Positions 24,093 through 32,908 of a stretch of DNA of 64,000 nt are shown one piece after another. Made by a program: the position numbers and the translations under genes. How positions within the stretch are numbered: the first letter of the stretch is position 1; each line of letters opens with the position of its first letter. The notes under the pieces are model-generated. The model was given only the letters and a program-made list of their open reading frames with translations. It made no database searches and was not told where the DNA came from. This DNA is from Acidimicrobiaceae bacterium (lineage in GTDB: Bacteria > Actinomycetota > Acidimicrobiia > Acidimicrobiales > Aldehydirespiratoraceae): NCBI GenBank assembly GCA_009842325.1, contig VYFQ01000035.1, forward strand, positions 124,001 through 188,000, written 5' to 3'.

Positions 24093-26426
24093 GTGTATTC
24101 GTCCCTGGCTCGATCCTGCTTCCGCCATCCGTGGCGCGGTGTCGTCGTCTGGCTCGTCATCTTGTTCCTGGCCTCGGGTGCTTCCCAGCGCCTCGGGGAG
24201 GCCTACAGCGGCGATCTGGCCATCTCGGGCACCGAGAGCCACGACGGGAACGACATTCTGAAGCGGCACTTCTCAGGGGCCGGCGCCGGCCCCGCCGGGA
24301 CGATTGTGTTCCGGGCCGAGCAGGGGGTCGACGATCCCGAAGTGCGATCCGCGATGGGCGAGCTGTTCGCTCGGGTGAAGGCCCTTGAGGACACGGACGT
24401 CATCACGCCCTATGACCCGTTCGTCGGAGCGCTCCGGATAGCTCAGGAAGGGAACGAAGCCGGCCGGATCGCCTACGCCGATGTGAGTCTCCCGCCCGGA
24501 ACGAGCGGCACCGAGGCCCAGGACATGGGCAGGACCATCGAGGGTCTGATCGAGGAGCTGGATCTGAACTCCATCGAGGGCCTGGAAGTGGAGGTCGGCG
24601 GGATCTGGTTCGCCGAGTTGCGGCCGCCCGAGTCGGAGGCGATCGGACTCGCGTTCGCCGTCTTCGTGTTGATCGCAGTGCTGGGCTCGGTGATGGCCAT
24701 GGGGGCTACGGTGGCTGCGGCTCTGGTGACCGTCGGGATCGGCGCGACCTCCATCATCGTCTTCAGCAACTTCATGACGGTGCCGGACTTCGCGCCGGCC
24801 ATCGGCCTGATGATCGGGCTGGGCGTCGGCATTGACTACGCCCTGTTCATCATCACCCGCTACCGGGACGCTCTGGGCGAGGGCCATGGGCGCGAGCAGG
24901 CCCTGGTGGTGGCACTCGACTCTGCAGGCCGGTCTGTCATATTCGCTGGAGCGACGGTCGTCGTATCGCTGCTGGGAATGCTGTTCATCGGGATCCCATT
25001 CGTGACCGGCTTCGGTGTGGCCGCCGCGGCCACGGTGGCGGTCGTCATGGTCGGCTCGGTGACGTTGCTGCCTTCGCTCATCGCGCTGCTCGGTGAGCGG
25101 ATCACCGCCACCCGGGTGCGAGGCATCATCGCGGCCGTGCTGTTAAGCGTGGCTTTATTCGGCTTCGGTGCCGGCATTGAGCCGCTGCTCGGGGCTCTGC
25201 CGGTGGCTGTGATCGTGCTGGTGGCTGGAATGTTCGGACGGGAACGGAACCCGCTGCGGCGCAAGTTGCGGCCGCGCCGGGAGCGGCCGGTGCGGGAGAC
25301 CGGCTGGTACCGGCTCAGCCGGGCCGTGCAAGCCCGACCGTGGGCGTTCGCGATCGGCGGCACGCTGCTCCTGCTTCTGCTGGCTGCTCCGGTGCTTGTA
25401 TTGCGCTTCGGCTTCGCCGACGAGAGCAACTACGGCCCCGAGACAACGACCCGCAAGGCCTACGACCTTCTCGTCGACGGCTTCGGGGCGGGCGCCAACG
25501 GTCCACTGGTGGTAGTGGCCGAGGTGTCGGGACCTTCCCAGATGGCCGAGCTGAACCGCTTGGTGCAGGCCATGGCGGCCACCGACGGCGTCAGCTTCGT
25601 CAGCCCGCCGATCCCCAACAGCCCGATAGCACCCACGGCTGCCGCCATCGAGGTGCGACCCACCACCGGACCTCAGGCCGCCGAGACCGAGGCTCTCGTC
25701 AAGCACCTTCGCAGCACGGTGATCCCCGCGGCGACGGCAGGGACCGACCTCGATCCGGTGATAACCGGGCTGGTCGCAGTCAAGGCGGACGTGAGCGACT
25801 TCCTGAAGTCGCGTACCGCGGTGTTCTTCGTGGCGGTGCTGGGTGCCTCCTTCCTGCTGCTGATGGCGGTCTTCCGTTCGCTGGTGGTGCCGCTCAAGGC
25901 GGTCATCATGAACATGCTGTCGATCGGCGCCGCCTACGGCGTGCTGGTGGCCGTGTTCCAGTGGGGCTGGCTCGGCGGTCTAATAGGAATCGAGCCGGGC
26001 CCGATCGAGCCGTTCATGCCGATGATGCTGTTCGCGGTGCTGTTCGGGCTGTCGATGGACTACGAGGTCTTCCTGCTGTCGCGCATGAAGGAGGAGTACG
26101 AGCGCACCGGCGACGCGGTGAACTCCGTCGCCGACGGCCTGGCCGCTACCGCCCGGGTGATCACCGCGGCCGCATTGATCATGGTGTTCGTGTTCGGCAG
26201 CTTCGTGCTCGAGGACCAGCGGGCCATCAAGATGTTCGGTCTGGGTCTCGCCGCCGCCGTAGCGGCCGACGCCAGCCTGGTGCGCATGCTCATCGTTCCG
26301 TCCACGATGGAGTTACTCGGGGCTCGCAACTGGTGGCTGCCCGGCTGGCTCGATCGGATCCTGCCCAACCTCAACGTGGAGGGCAGCCAGCAGGACCTGG
26401 CTCCGGCGGGCGAAGCCGGGGGGTAG
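24093..26426 (+). CDS. MMPL-family RND transporter
   Basis: 777 residues from the GTG at 24093. Typical MMPL layout: one N-terminal span ('GVVVWLVILFLASG'), an extracytoplasmic porter domain (about 30-180), five to six spans with 'GLGVGIDYALFIITRYRD', a cytoplasmic basic loop near 390-415, a second porter domain, and a second membrane block with 'LFGLSMDYEVFLLSRMKEEY'. The intramembrane Asp-Tyr pairs (GIDYA, SMDYE) are the proton-relay residues of the family. MMPL proteins export lipids or hydrophobic compounds in actinobacteria. No lipid gene is adjacent; export of pathway products or membrane lipids are both open. Confidence 0.9.
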   Translation: MYSSLARSCFRHPWRGVVVWLVILFLASGASQRLGEAYSGDLAISGTESHDGNDILKRHFSGAGAGPAGTIVFRAEQGVDDPEVRSAMGELFARVKALEDTDVITPYDPFVGALRIAQEGNEAGRIAYADVSLPPGTSGTEAQDMGRTIEGLIEELDLNSIEGLEVEVGGIWFAELRPPESEAIGLAFAVFVLIAVLGSVMAMGATVAAALVTVGIGATSIIVFSNFMTVPDFAPAIGLMIGLGVGIDYALFIITRYRDALGEGHGREQALVVALDSAGRSVIFAGATVVVSLLGMLFIGIPFVTGFGVAAAATVAVVMVGSVTLLPSLIALLGERITATRVRGIIAAVLLSVALFGFGAGIEPLLGALPVAVIVLVAGMFGRERNPLRRKLRPRRERPVRETGWYRLSRAVQARPWAFAIGGTLLLLLLAAPVLVLRFGFADESNYGPETTTRKAYDLLVDGFGAGANGPLVVVAEVSGPSQMAELNRLVQAMAATDGVSFVSPPIPNSPIAPTAAAIEVRPTTGPQAAETEALVKHLRSTVIPAATAGTDLDPVITGLVAVKADVSDFLKSRTAVFFVAVLGASFLLLMAVFRSLVVPLKAVIMNMLSIGAAYGVLVAVFQWGWLGGLIGIEPGPIEPFMPMMLFAVLFGLSMDYEVFLLSRMKEEYERTGDAVNSVADGLAATARVITAAALIMVFVFGSFVLEDQRAIKMFGLGLAAAVAADASLVRMLIVPSTMELLGARNWWLPGWLDRILPNLNVEGSQQDLAPAGEAGG

Positions 26427-26456
26427 GCGTTCGGGAACTAGGCCCGCCGAGCGCTG

Positions 26457-27578
26457 TCACAGGCCGGGGAAGTCCCGCTTGGGGATCATGCAGTGGACGC
26501 CCTTGATCTCGTTCACCACTTGAGTCACCTCGAAGTCGGCCGCGCAGCTCAGATAGGCGTAGGCGATGTGGCGGGGCAGGCCTAGCCGGCTTTCACAGAA
26601 GCGCAGGGCCTCACGGACCGCTTCCCTCATCGCCTCGTTCAGGTCGGCGTGGAGCCCGATTGGCACCCAGTGGTCTGGGGTCTCGCCCAGCGGGTTCTCG
26701 ACCAGCCCGCAGACCCGGCGGGCCTCGGGGCCGCGCAGCAACGACAGGCGCAGGTCGGTGCGCAGCGAGCCCTCCAGCGCGGTGAGCGCGACCTCGCCGT
26801 TGCCCTGCGCAAAATGCGGATCTCCCACCGCGAACCCGGCGCCGGGCGTCTGCACCGGCAGGTACAGGGTCGTGCCGCTCACGAGGTGCTTGATGTCGAG
26901 GTTGCCGCCATGGCGTCCCGGGGGTCGGGTGGCGACCGGCTCGTCCGTATCGGGCGCGACGCCCACCATTCCCAGGAACGGGGCGATCGGGTATCGAACG
27001 GCACGGCCGCCGGTGTAACGCAGCACTGCTGTGCCGTTGCCGGCATGGCCCTCCACTTCGGTGAACACCGACACGGTGCCACCGGGCGCGCCCGGAGTGA
27101 GCGTGCCGGCCGGCGCGGTCCCGTCGGGCATCTCGCCGTCCAGCGCGCCGAGGCCGTGGCGGTTCGAGGTGACGCCGTAGGGCACTCGCATATCGAAGGC
27201 CAGCATGTCGACCTGCAGCAGATCGCCGGGCTCGGCTCCCCGGACCTCGATGGGTCCGGTCACCACGTGGGGGCCGTCGACTCCAAGGGTGTGGGGCACG
27301 TCGCGGGCGATCTCCACCGCGTCGGCCAGCACGTCGCGGGGGGCAACACCCCGGGTTCCGAAGAAGGCGGTCGGATCGCGGTCCTGGTCCTCGAGGATCC
27401 CCTCGTGCGACAGGGTGTCGATCGTGACCACGGCGCCGTCGGCCACCGATAGTACGGGCCTGGTGAGCCGGTTCGGCCACCAGCCCCACCGGCACGTCTC
27501 CGGGGTGACCGGGAGGTAGTGCTCGCCGTCGATGCGGCCTTGGCCCGGATTCAGGATCAAGTCCGCGCTGGTGCTCAC
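26457..27578 (-). CDS. Acetamidase/formamidase family protein
   Basis: 373 residues from the GTG at 27576-27578. FmdA/AmdA family features: 'VDGPHVVTGPIEVRGAEPGDLLQVDM', 'FLGMVGVAP', 'HGGNLDIKHLVSGTTLYLPVQTPGAGFAVGDPHFAQGNGEV' segments in order, covering the conserved metal and active-site region, and a C-terminal helix pair. It hydrolyses short amides to ammonia and acid. The gene converges on the MMPL gene (30-base gap) and is divergent from the amidohydrolase at 27622, 43 bases away, so a shared control region is possible. It supports a nitrogen-releasing pathway. Confidence 0.88.
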   Translation of the reverse strand: MSTSADLILNPGQGRIDGEHYLPVTPETCRWGWWPNRLTRPVLSVADGAVVTIDTLSHEGILEDQDRDPTAFFGTRGVAPRDVLADAVEIARDVPHTLGVDGPHVVTGPIEVRGAEPGDLLQVDMLAFDMRVPYGVTSNRHGLGALDGEMPDGTAPAGTLTPGAPGGTVSVFTEVEGHAGNGTAVLRYTGGRAVRYPIAPFLGMVGVAPDTDEPVATRPPGRHGGNLDIKHLVSGTTLYLPVQTPGAGFAVGDPHFAQGNGEVALTALEGSLRTDLRLSLLRGPEARRVCGLVENPLGETPDHWVPIGLHADLNEAMREAVREALRFCESRLGLPRHIAYAYLSCAADFEVTQVVNEIKGVHCMIPKRDFPGL

Positions 27579-27607
27579 CCGCTGATTCTCGCGCGAGCCT
27601 CGCCGCC

Positions 27608-27613
27608 TATGCT
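27608..27613 (+). promoter_or_regulatory. -10 box TATGCT, leaderless amidohydrolase start
   Basis: TATGCT with eight bases to the ATG at 27622, inside the 43-base divergent gap to the acetamidase-like gene. Confidence 0.45.
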
Positions 27614-27621
27614 CGGTCGCG

Positions 27622-29025
27622 ATGGGGGCCGAGACCGCGCCGCCGGCCGACGCGACGCTGCTGGTGTCGGGAGGCGACGTCGTGACCATGAACACGGCCC
27701 GGGAGGTTCTGGTCGGGGGCGCGGTGGCGGTCGCCGGCGATGTGATCGCTGCGGTCGGCTCCAGCACCGAGCTGGCCGGCCGCTATCCCGAGGCCGAGGT
27801 GATCGACGCCACCGGGTGTGTGGTGACGCCGGGAATGGTCAACGCCCACCAGCACCTGACGGGCGATCCCCTCATCCGCAGCTGCATTCCCGATCTGCTG
27901 CCACCGGGCGCCTCGATCTTCGAGTGGTCGGTGCCCGCTCATGGGGCCCACACCGGAGACGACGACGAGCTCTCGGCCGTGCTGTCCTCGGTGGAGAACC
28001 TCACCAATGGTGTGACCACGGTGGTGGAGGCAGGCACGGTGGCCAACCCGTACCGGGCCGCGGCCGGGATGCGCCGGGCCGGCATCCGCGGCACGATGGG
28101 CACCTGGGGATGGGACATCGAAGAGGGTCCCTTCACCGCGCCGGCGACCGAGGTGCTCGAACGCCAGCGCGAGGTGGTCGACGCGCTGGGATCCGGGGGA
28201 CTCGTCGAGGGATGGGTGACCCTGGTCGGTCATGATCTCGCCTCCGACGAGCTGCTGGCCGGGTCTGCGGATCTGGCCCGGGATCGGGGCACCGGCCTCA
28301 CCATGCACATGTCGCCCACGTCGTCGGATCCCGAGAGGTACCTGGCCCGTACCGGGCGCCGACCGCTGGCCCACCTCGACGCGCTGGGCGTGCTCGGACC
28401 CCACCTGCTGGTGGCCCACGGCGTGTGGCTGGACGACTCCGAGGTGGAGTTGGTGCTGGCCACGTCGACGGCCATCGCCTACTGCCCGTGGGCCTACCTG
28501 CGCCTGGGCCAGGGCGTGGCCAGCCAGGGCCGCCACGCCGAGATCGTCGAGCGGGGTGGGCGGGTGGCGCTGGGCTGCGACGCCTCCAACGCGGGTGACA
28601 CCTCCGACATCCTGAGGGTGGCTGCCCTAGCCGCGGGCCTGGCCCGTGACACGCGCCTCGATCCCGAGCGCTTCGGAGCTCACACCGCCTTCGAACTGGC
28701 CACCATCGAGGGCGCAGCCGCGATCGGCATGGATGACCGGATCGGCAGCCTGGAGACCGGCAAACAGGCCGACATCGTGGTGCACGACACCACCTCAGTG
28801 GCCTGGAACCCGCGGGGCGAGACAGTTCTGCAGCTGGTGTGGGGCACCGATGGGCGCTCCGTGCGCGATGTAGTGGTCGCCGGCCGGCCGGTGGTGCGCG
28901 ACGGCGCTTGCGTCACTGTCGACCTGGTCGCACTGCATGCTGAGGCCGCTGAGGCGCAGCGTTCGCTGCTGGCGAGAGCCGGTCTGGAGATACCGCAGCG
29001 ATGGCCCCACATCCCGTGTCCCTAA
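27622..29025 (+). CDS. Amidohydrolase (ATZ/TRZ-cytosine deaminase type) A
   Basis: 467 residues. N-terminal beta-sandwich strand then 'VNAHQHLTGD' with the H-x-H metal motif, 'GLTMHMSPTSSDP' and 'LLVAHGVWLDDSE' with the third and fourth metal histidines, and 'VALGCDASNAGDTSDI' with the catalytic Asp. The C-terminal strand returns to the sandwich ('IGSLETGKQADIVVHD'). The superfamily deaminates or dechlorinates N-heterocycles such as guanine, cytosine or triazines. It is a paralog of the gene at 36474, sharing the HMSP-x-DP stretch and the layout around it. Start fixed by a -10 box eight bases upstream. Confidence 0.88.
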   Translation: MGAETAPPADATLLVSGGDVVTMNTAREVLVGGAVAVAGDVIAAVGSSTELAGRYPEAEVIDATGCVVTPGMVNAHQHLTGDPLIRSCIPDLLPPGASIFEWSVPAHGAHTGDDDELSAVLSSVENLTNGVTTVVEAGTVANPYRAAAGMRRAGIRGTMGTWGWDIEEGPFTAPATEVLERQREVVDALGSGGLVEGWVTLVGHDLASDELLAGSADLARDRGTGLTMHMSPTSSDPERYLARTGRRPLAHLDALGVLGPHLLVAHGVWLDDSEVELVLATSTAIAYCPWAYLRLGQGVASQGRHAEIVERGGRVALGCDASNAGDTSDILRVAALAAGLARDTRLDPERFGAHTAFELATIEGAAAIGMDDRIGSLETGKQADIVVHDTTSVAWNPRGETVLQLVWGTDGRSVRDVVVAGRPVVRDGACVTVDLVALHAEAAEAQRSLLARAGLEIPQRWPHIPCP

Positions 29026-29053
29026 CCTGTACTGGAGCGAATTAGGGAGCATC

Positions 29054-30070
29054 ATGCAGGTTGCCGTCGTCACCGGGCCGGGAGCAGTCGAGCTCCGCGA
29101 CGAGCCCCGCCCCCGCGCCGGCCCCGACGACGTGCTGGTCGAGGTGGGCACCTGCGGACTATGCACCATGGAGCGGCGCCTGTTCGACGGCACGAAGCCG
29201 ATATACCCGGTGGCTCCAGGGCACGAGGCCGCAGGCCGGGTGGTCGAGGCCGGGGATGCGGTGGCGTCGCTTCCCGGGGCTCCGCAGGTGGGTGATCTGG
29301 TCACCATGGACCTGCTGACCCGCTGCGGCACCTGCCACATGTGCCGCCGGGGCCGCAGCGCCCTGTGCAAACGGCCCCAGGGAGGGAAGCTCAGCGACGG
29401 CACCATCTCGATGGGCGCCGGCCTGGCCGAGGTCGTCAGGGTGGCCGCGGCCCAGACCCACAGGGTCGGTGAGATCCCGGTCGAGCACGCCGCCATGGGC
29501 GAGCCGCTGGCCTGCGTGGTGCACTCGGTCCGGCTGGGCGGCTTCCGGGCCGGCGACCGGGTCGCGGTCATCGGCGCTGGCTACATGGGCAGGCTCCACT
29601 TGGCTCTGTGCCGGGCCTGGGGGGCGTCGTGCGTCGGCATGGTTGATGTGAGTGCGGAGCGCCGGTCCGAGGCGGTCGACGCCGGGGCTGACTGGACGTC
29701 CGGACCCGATGACCTGTCCCGGGGGCTGGGCCAGCACGATGTCGTGTTCGTGACCGCCGGAACCCCGGGCGCGGTGGAGTTGGCCCTCGACCTGTGCGAC
29801 GACGCGGGCGCAGTGGTCCTCTATGGCGCCTTCCCCAAGGACGTGATGGCGTCGGTCGGTGCGGACCGCATCCATCACCACGAGCTGTCGATTATCGGGG
29901 TGTTCAGCCAGGAGCCGGAGGACTGGCGGACGGCCGCGGGCCTGCTGTCCTCGGGCGCGCTGGCCGCTGACCTCGACCGGCTGGTGACCGCCCGCTACCG
30001 CTTGGACGAGGTCGCCGACGCCATGGCGCTGGCTGTGTCGCAGCCCGTCTACCGGGTGATGGTCGGCTGA
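29054..30070 (+). CDS. Zinc-dependent medium-chain dehydrogenase
   Basis: 338 residues of the MDR superfamily. Catalytic zinc ligands are suggested by 'GTCGLCTMERR' and 'APGHEAAG'; the structural zinc lobe is complete with four Cys in 'RCGTCHMCRRGRSALC'; the nucleotide fold is 'VAVIGAGYMGRLHLALC'. It most resembles alcohol or polyol dehydrogenases using NAD(P). GGGAGC precedes the ATG by 4 bases and the gene starts 28 bases after the amidohydrolase, with the sugar-kinase gene 35 bases further on, so the three probably form one transcript. Substrate unknown; oxidation of a polyol that the kinase also recognises is one possibility. Confidence 0.85.
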   Translation: MQVAVVTGPGAVELRDEPRPRAGPDDVLVEVGTCGLCTMERRLFDGTKPIYPVAPGHEAAGRVVEAGDAVASLPGAPQVGDLVTMDLLTRCGTCHMCRRGRSALCKRPQGGKLSDGTISMGAGLAEVVRVAAAQTHRVGEIPVEHAAMGEPLACVVHSVRLGGFRAGDRVAVIGAGYMGRLHLALCRAWGASCVGMVDVSAERRSEAVDAGADWTSGPDDLSRGLGQHDVVFVTAGTPGAVELALDLCDDAGAVVLYGAFPKDVMASVGADRIHHHELSIIGVFSQEPEDWRTAAGLLSSGALAADLDRLVTARYRLDEVADAMALAVSQPVYRVMVG

Positions 30071-30105
30071 GGCATACGCCGGGCTGACATGGAGGACTCT
30101 CTGCG

Positions 30106-31431
30106 GTGAGCTCGGTCGTCTTGGGCGTCGACCTCGGGACGGGCGGAGCCCGCGCGGTGGCACTGGCTCGCGGCGGGAGCGTGAGGCTGTGGATGTACGA
30201 GCCGTTCGAGGGGGCCGACTCGTGGCCGGCGGGGCGGGCCGATCCTGCCGCCTGGCTCGACGGCCTGGGCCGGCTCCTGGCCAGGGTGGACGAGGCCGGC
30301 CTTCCGGTCGCGGCCGTGGGCGTGGGCGGGCAGAGCCCCACGACCGTCCCACTGCCCGATGACCGGAGCAGGGACCCGGTCGGGTGGGCCGCGACCTGCC
30401 GGCATCCGGCGGGCATCGGCTTGGACCGGACCGGGCAGCACCTGGCCCAACTTGAGTTCCTCAGCCACGAGGCTGGCCGCCCGCTGGCCGGCGCGCAGAT
30501 CTGGGACTGGGCGCTGCGCTGCTTGGGTGCAAGCGACATCCAGGGACTGTGGCCCGGCGAGGAGGCCATCGCGGGATACGGCGAGCGGGTCGAGGTGGGG
30601 ACGGTCATAGGGCATTGCGATGGGTCGCTGGGCCTGCGCGCCGGCACGCCGCTGGTGAGCGCGTCCAACGATGCGTACATGAGCTTCTGGGCGGGCGGTC
30701 TCGGCACTCCCTGCCGGGGCCATGACCCCGGCGGGCGCACCGGTGGGTTGGGCGTGGCCGTGGATGCGGCGCAGCGCCCGGCAGAGATACCGGGGTACTT
30801 CAGCCCGGTGGCCGGGGTGGAGGTGGTCGGCGGCCCCACCAACGGGCACGGGCAGCTGCTGGAGTGGTGGTCGGGCGTGTCGGGTCGATCCATCGAGGAG
30901 CTGCTGACGCTGGCCGGGAGTGTGGATCCGGGCGCCGGCGGCCTTCTGGTGCTGCCCTATCACGACGGCGAGCGAGCGCCCCGGTGGGAGTCACGCCTGC
31001 GAGGCGAGATCCACGGTCTGACGTTCGACACCGGCACGGCCCAGATCGCTAGGGCCGTGCTGGAGGCGGCCGGCTACGGCCTGCGGCATGTACACGAGGA
31101 GCTCCGGAGCTCCGGCGTGGAGATGGACGTGATGTGCTGCGGCGGCTCGCCCGCACTCAGCCGCCTGTGGTGCTCGATCAAGGCGTCCGTGTTGGAGGTT
31201 GCTGTCGACATGCCCGAGAGGCCCGAGCAACTGTCGGCCCACGGCTGCGCGCTGGCCGCGGGCGCGGCGCTGGACTGGTGGGAGGGCGTCGGGGCGGCCA
31301 GCATGGACTCCTGGCCACTGGCCGCCATGACCCGGATCGAGCCCGAGCCCGACGAGGCCTACCAGGCCAACTACGAGCGGTTCGTGGAGCTCGGTGACGC
31401 CGCTGTCGCCCGGCTAGATCAGCCGGTCTAA
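30106..31431 (+). CDS. FGGY-family carbohydrate kinase
   Basis: 441 residues. The ATPase fold of the FGGY family is present: phosphate-1 'VLGVDLGTGGARAVAL', the mid-protein 'LVSASNDAYMSFW' where others have DxxxS, and 'GLTFDTGTAQIARAVLEAAGYGLRHV' followed by the adenosine-binding 'DVMCCGGSPALSRLWCSIKASVL'. It is a little shorter than xylulokinase or glycerokinase (about 490-500). ATP-dependent phosphorylation of a sugar, polyol or related hydroxy compound is expected. The GTG start has GGAGG 11 bases upstream. The aldolase at 19202 could cleave the phosphorylated product, but the two genes are 10 kb apart, so that link is speculative. Confidence 0.82.
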   Translation: MSSVVLGVDLGTGGARAVALARGGSVRLWMYEPFEGADSWPAGRADPAAWLDGLGRLLARVDEAGLPVAAVGVGGQSPTTVPLPDDRSRDPVGWAATCRHPAGIGLDRTGQHLAQLEFLSHEAGRPLAGAQIWDWALRCLGASDIQGLWPGEEAIAGYGERVEVGTVIGHCDGSLGLRAGTPLVSASNDAYMSFWAGGLGTPCRGHDPGGRTGGLGVAVDAAQRPAEIPGYFSPVAGVEVVGGPTNGHGQLLEWWSGVSGRSIEELLTLAGSVDPGAGGLLVLPYHDGERAPRWESRLRGEIHGLTFDTGTAQIARAVLEAAGYGLRHVHEELRSSGVEMDVMCCGGSPALSRLWCSIKASVLEVAVDMPERPEQLSAHGCALAAGAALDWWEGVGAASMDSWPLAAMTRIEPEPDEAYQANYERFVELGDAAVARLDQPV

Positions 31432-31471
31432 GTTGGCCTGAACCGTCGACTGTCATCAAGGAGCGACCGGC

Positions 31472-31864
31472 ATGGTGAACCCTCTCATCTTCGTGGATCT
31501 GCCCACCCCCGATCCGGAGGCGACCTCGCAGTTCTACGAGAAGCTGTTCGACTGGAAGTACAAGCGGCGCCCGGCCGGCGAGTTCCACGAGGTGTTGCCG
31601 GGGGTCAAGCCCAACCTCGGCATCCACCTGGAGACTGAGCCGGTGACCGGGCCCGTGCCCCGCATCTACGTGATGGTGGACGATCCGCCCGACCGGCTTG
31701 CTCTGGCCATGGAGATGGGCGCCACCAAGATGTGGGACGAGTACTACTGGGAGGAATTCGACGCTCGCCACGCGGCCTTCCGCGACCCTTGGGGCAACGA
31801 GGTGGTGCTGTGGCGCAACAAGGGCACCTACGTGCCCGGATCGGCCTCCGAGAAGAACGCCTGA
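31472..31864 (+). CDS. VOC-family protein (type 1)
   Basis: 130 residues, one glyoxalase/bleomycin-resistance/dioxygenase fold unit: 'NPLIFVDLPTPDPEATSQFY', 'IYVMVDDPPDRLALA', and the closing 'AAFRDPWGNEVVLWRN'. It has AAGGAG nine bases before the ATG. Close in pattern to the VOC protein at 48826 ('TLIFVDIPTDEPDRAEQFY' and 'FTDPWGNTLVLWTY'). Its TGA stop directly abuts the stop of the convergent VOC gene (TGA|TCA), leaving no intergenic base. VOC proteins bind a divalent metal and act as isomerases, ring-cleavage enzymes or binding proteins; the role here is unknown. Confidence 0.8.
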   Translation: MVNPLIFVDLPTPDPEATSQFYEKLFDWKYKRRPAGEFHEVLPGVKPNLGIHLETEPVTGPVPRIYVMVDDPPDRLALAMEMGATKMWDEYYWEEFDARHAAFRDPWGNEVVLWRNKGTYVPGSASEKNA

Positions 31865-32356
31865 TCAGCCCAGGACCTGCTCCACCGAGAACTCGACGTT
31901 GTTGCCGTCGGGATCCTTGATGAGGCAGATGTAGCCGACATCGGGGTTGCGGTACATAGGCCCTAGCACGAGGCAGCCGTCCTCGGCGGCCAAGCGGGCG
32001 ACCTCGTCCACCTCGTCCCGGGTGTCCAGCGAGATGCCGAGGTGGGCTATGGACGTGAGGAAGCCGTACTCCTCGACGATGTCGCCGGTGATCTGCTTGG
32101 GCAGGGCGCCCTCCATGAGCACGATCACGAAGCGGGCCGCCCCCGGGGTGGTGATGTCGCGCTCGTTGGCCAGCCACGCGGTTCGCATCTTGGTCTCGTC
32201 GTCGTGGCGCTCTGAGATCTTCACCAGCGTGGTGAACTTCTCGTAGAACGCGAGGGTGTCGTCGAGGCTGCGCACGGGCAGCGCTATGTGGGTGAGAAGC
32301 GACGGCGGCGGCTGGCCCGCAGGTGCCGCGGCGGCAGGCGAAGCGGTCTCGGTCAT
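31865..32356 (-). CDS. VOC-family protein (type 2)
   Basis: 163 residues with an Ala/Pro-rich 20-residue lead, then a VOC unit: 'LTHIALPVRSLDDTLAFYEKF', a central 'SIAHLGISLDTRDEVDEVARLAAEDG', and 'GYICLIKDPDGNNVEFSVEQ' with the C-terminal metal-side Glu. The ATG at 32354-32356 is chosen for its GGGGG stretch eight bases upstream. It matches the VOC protein at 48349 in the same positions ('PFAHLGVEVTSREELDAAAEQARAEG', 'GYICMISDPDGNMIELS'). So type 1 and type 2 VOC genes occur as neighbours at two places in this window. Confidence 0.8.
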   Translation of the reverse strand: MTETASPAAAAPAGQPPPSLLTHIALPVRSLDDTLAFYEKFTTLVKISERHDDETKMRTAWLANERDITTPGAARFVIVLMEGALPKQITGDIVEEYGFLTSIAHLGISLDTRDEVDEVARLAAEDGCLVLGPMYRNPDVGYICLIKDPDGNNVEFSVEQVLG

Positions 32357-32481
32357 GGCAACCCCCTGTGGCGGCGACACTACCGCTGAACTCCGGCTGG
32401 AACCTTCCTGGGCGGATTTGGTCCGGCTCTCTCGCTGGGCGTACCGTCCGGCCAGCAGTTCGTGACTTCAGGAGGAATCCA

Positions 32482-32850
32482 ATGGCAGCACCCAATCTGG
32501 GCAGCATCTTGGTGGGATCGTCGCAGGTCGACGCCATGAAGGACTGGTACCGGGCCTGTTTCTCACCCGACGAGAACGAGATGGGCGCATTCGTGTTCGG
32601 CGGAATCCAGCTCTTCATCGAGGAGCACAGCGAGGTGTCGGGACCCAACGAGAACGGGCATCGCATCATCCTCAACCTCGACGTGGGCGACTGCCGCGGG
32701 CTGGAGGCGCATCTCAACTCCCGCGGCGCGACGTGGGTGCGCGAGGTCGAGCAGATGCCCTTCGGGCTCATCGGCACGGTGGCCGATCCCGACGGCAACA
32801 TGCTGCAGATCATCGAGTGGGGCGCCACCCCCGACGAGGGTCACGGCTGA
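32482..32850 (+). CDS. VOC-family protein (type 3)
   Basis: 122 residues; GGAGG lies six bases before the ATG. The fold is recognisable from 'LGSILVGSSQVDAMKDWYRACF', 'HRIILNLDVGDCRGLEAHL' and the end motif 'LIGTVADPDGNMLQIIEW'. It follows the divergent type 2 VOC gene by 125 bases and precedes a dehydrogenase by 58 bases. It is not closely like either neighbour VOC type. A small-molecule isomerase, lyase or binding role fits the family; no ligand can be assigned. Confidence 0.78.
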   Translation: MAAPNLGSILVGSSQVDAMKDWYRACFSPDENEMGAFVFGGIQLFIEEHSEVSGPNENGHRIILNLDVGDCRGLEAHLNSRGATWVREVEQMPFGLIGTVADPDGNMLQIIEWGATPDEGHG

Positions 32851-32908
32851 CGCAACGCTCGACGGCAGCGTTCGTCGCCAGCCAGCCGAAAACAGAGACC
32901 CCATAACC

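Noticed and set aside
26427..26456. Hairpin between the MMPL and acetamidase-like genes
   Set aside because: Only a CGGG/CCCG stem with poorly matched outer bases; too weak to call a terminator.
19202..31431. LsrF-LsrK-type autoinducer-2 pathway from the aldolase and FGGY kinase
   Set aside because: The genes are in separate units 10 kb apart, and no Lsr transporter or regulator is present.
31865..31866. TGA|TCA stop-to-stop junction as a functional palindrome
   Set aside because: Six bases are expected by chance when convergent stops abut; noted only in the gene entries.
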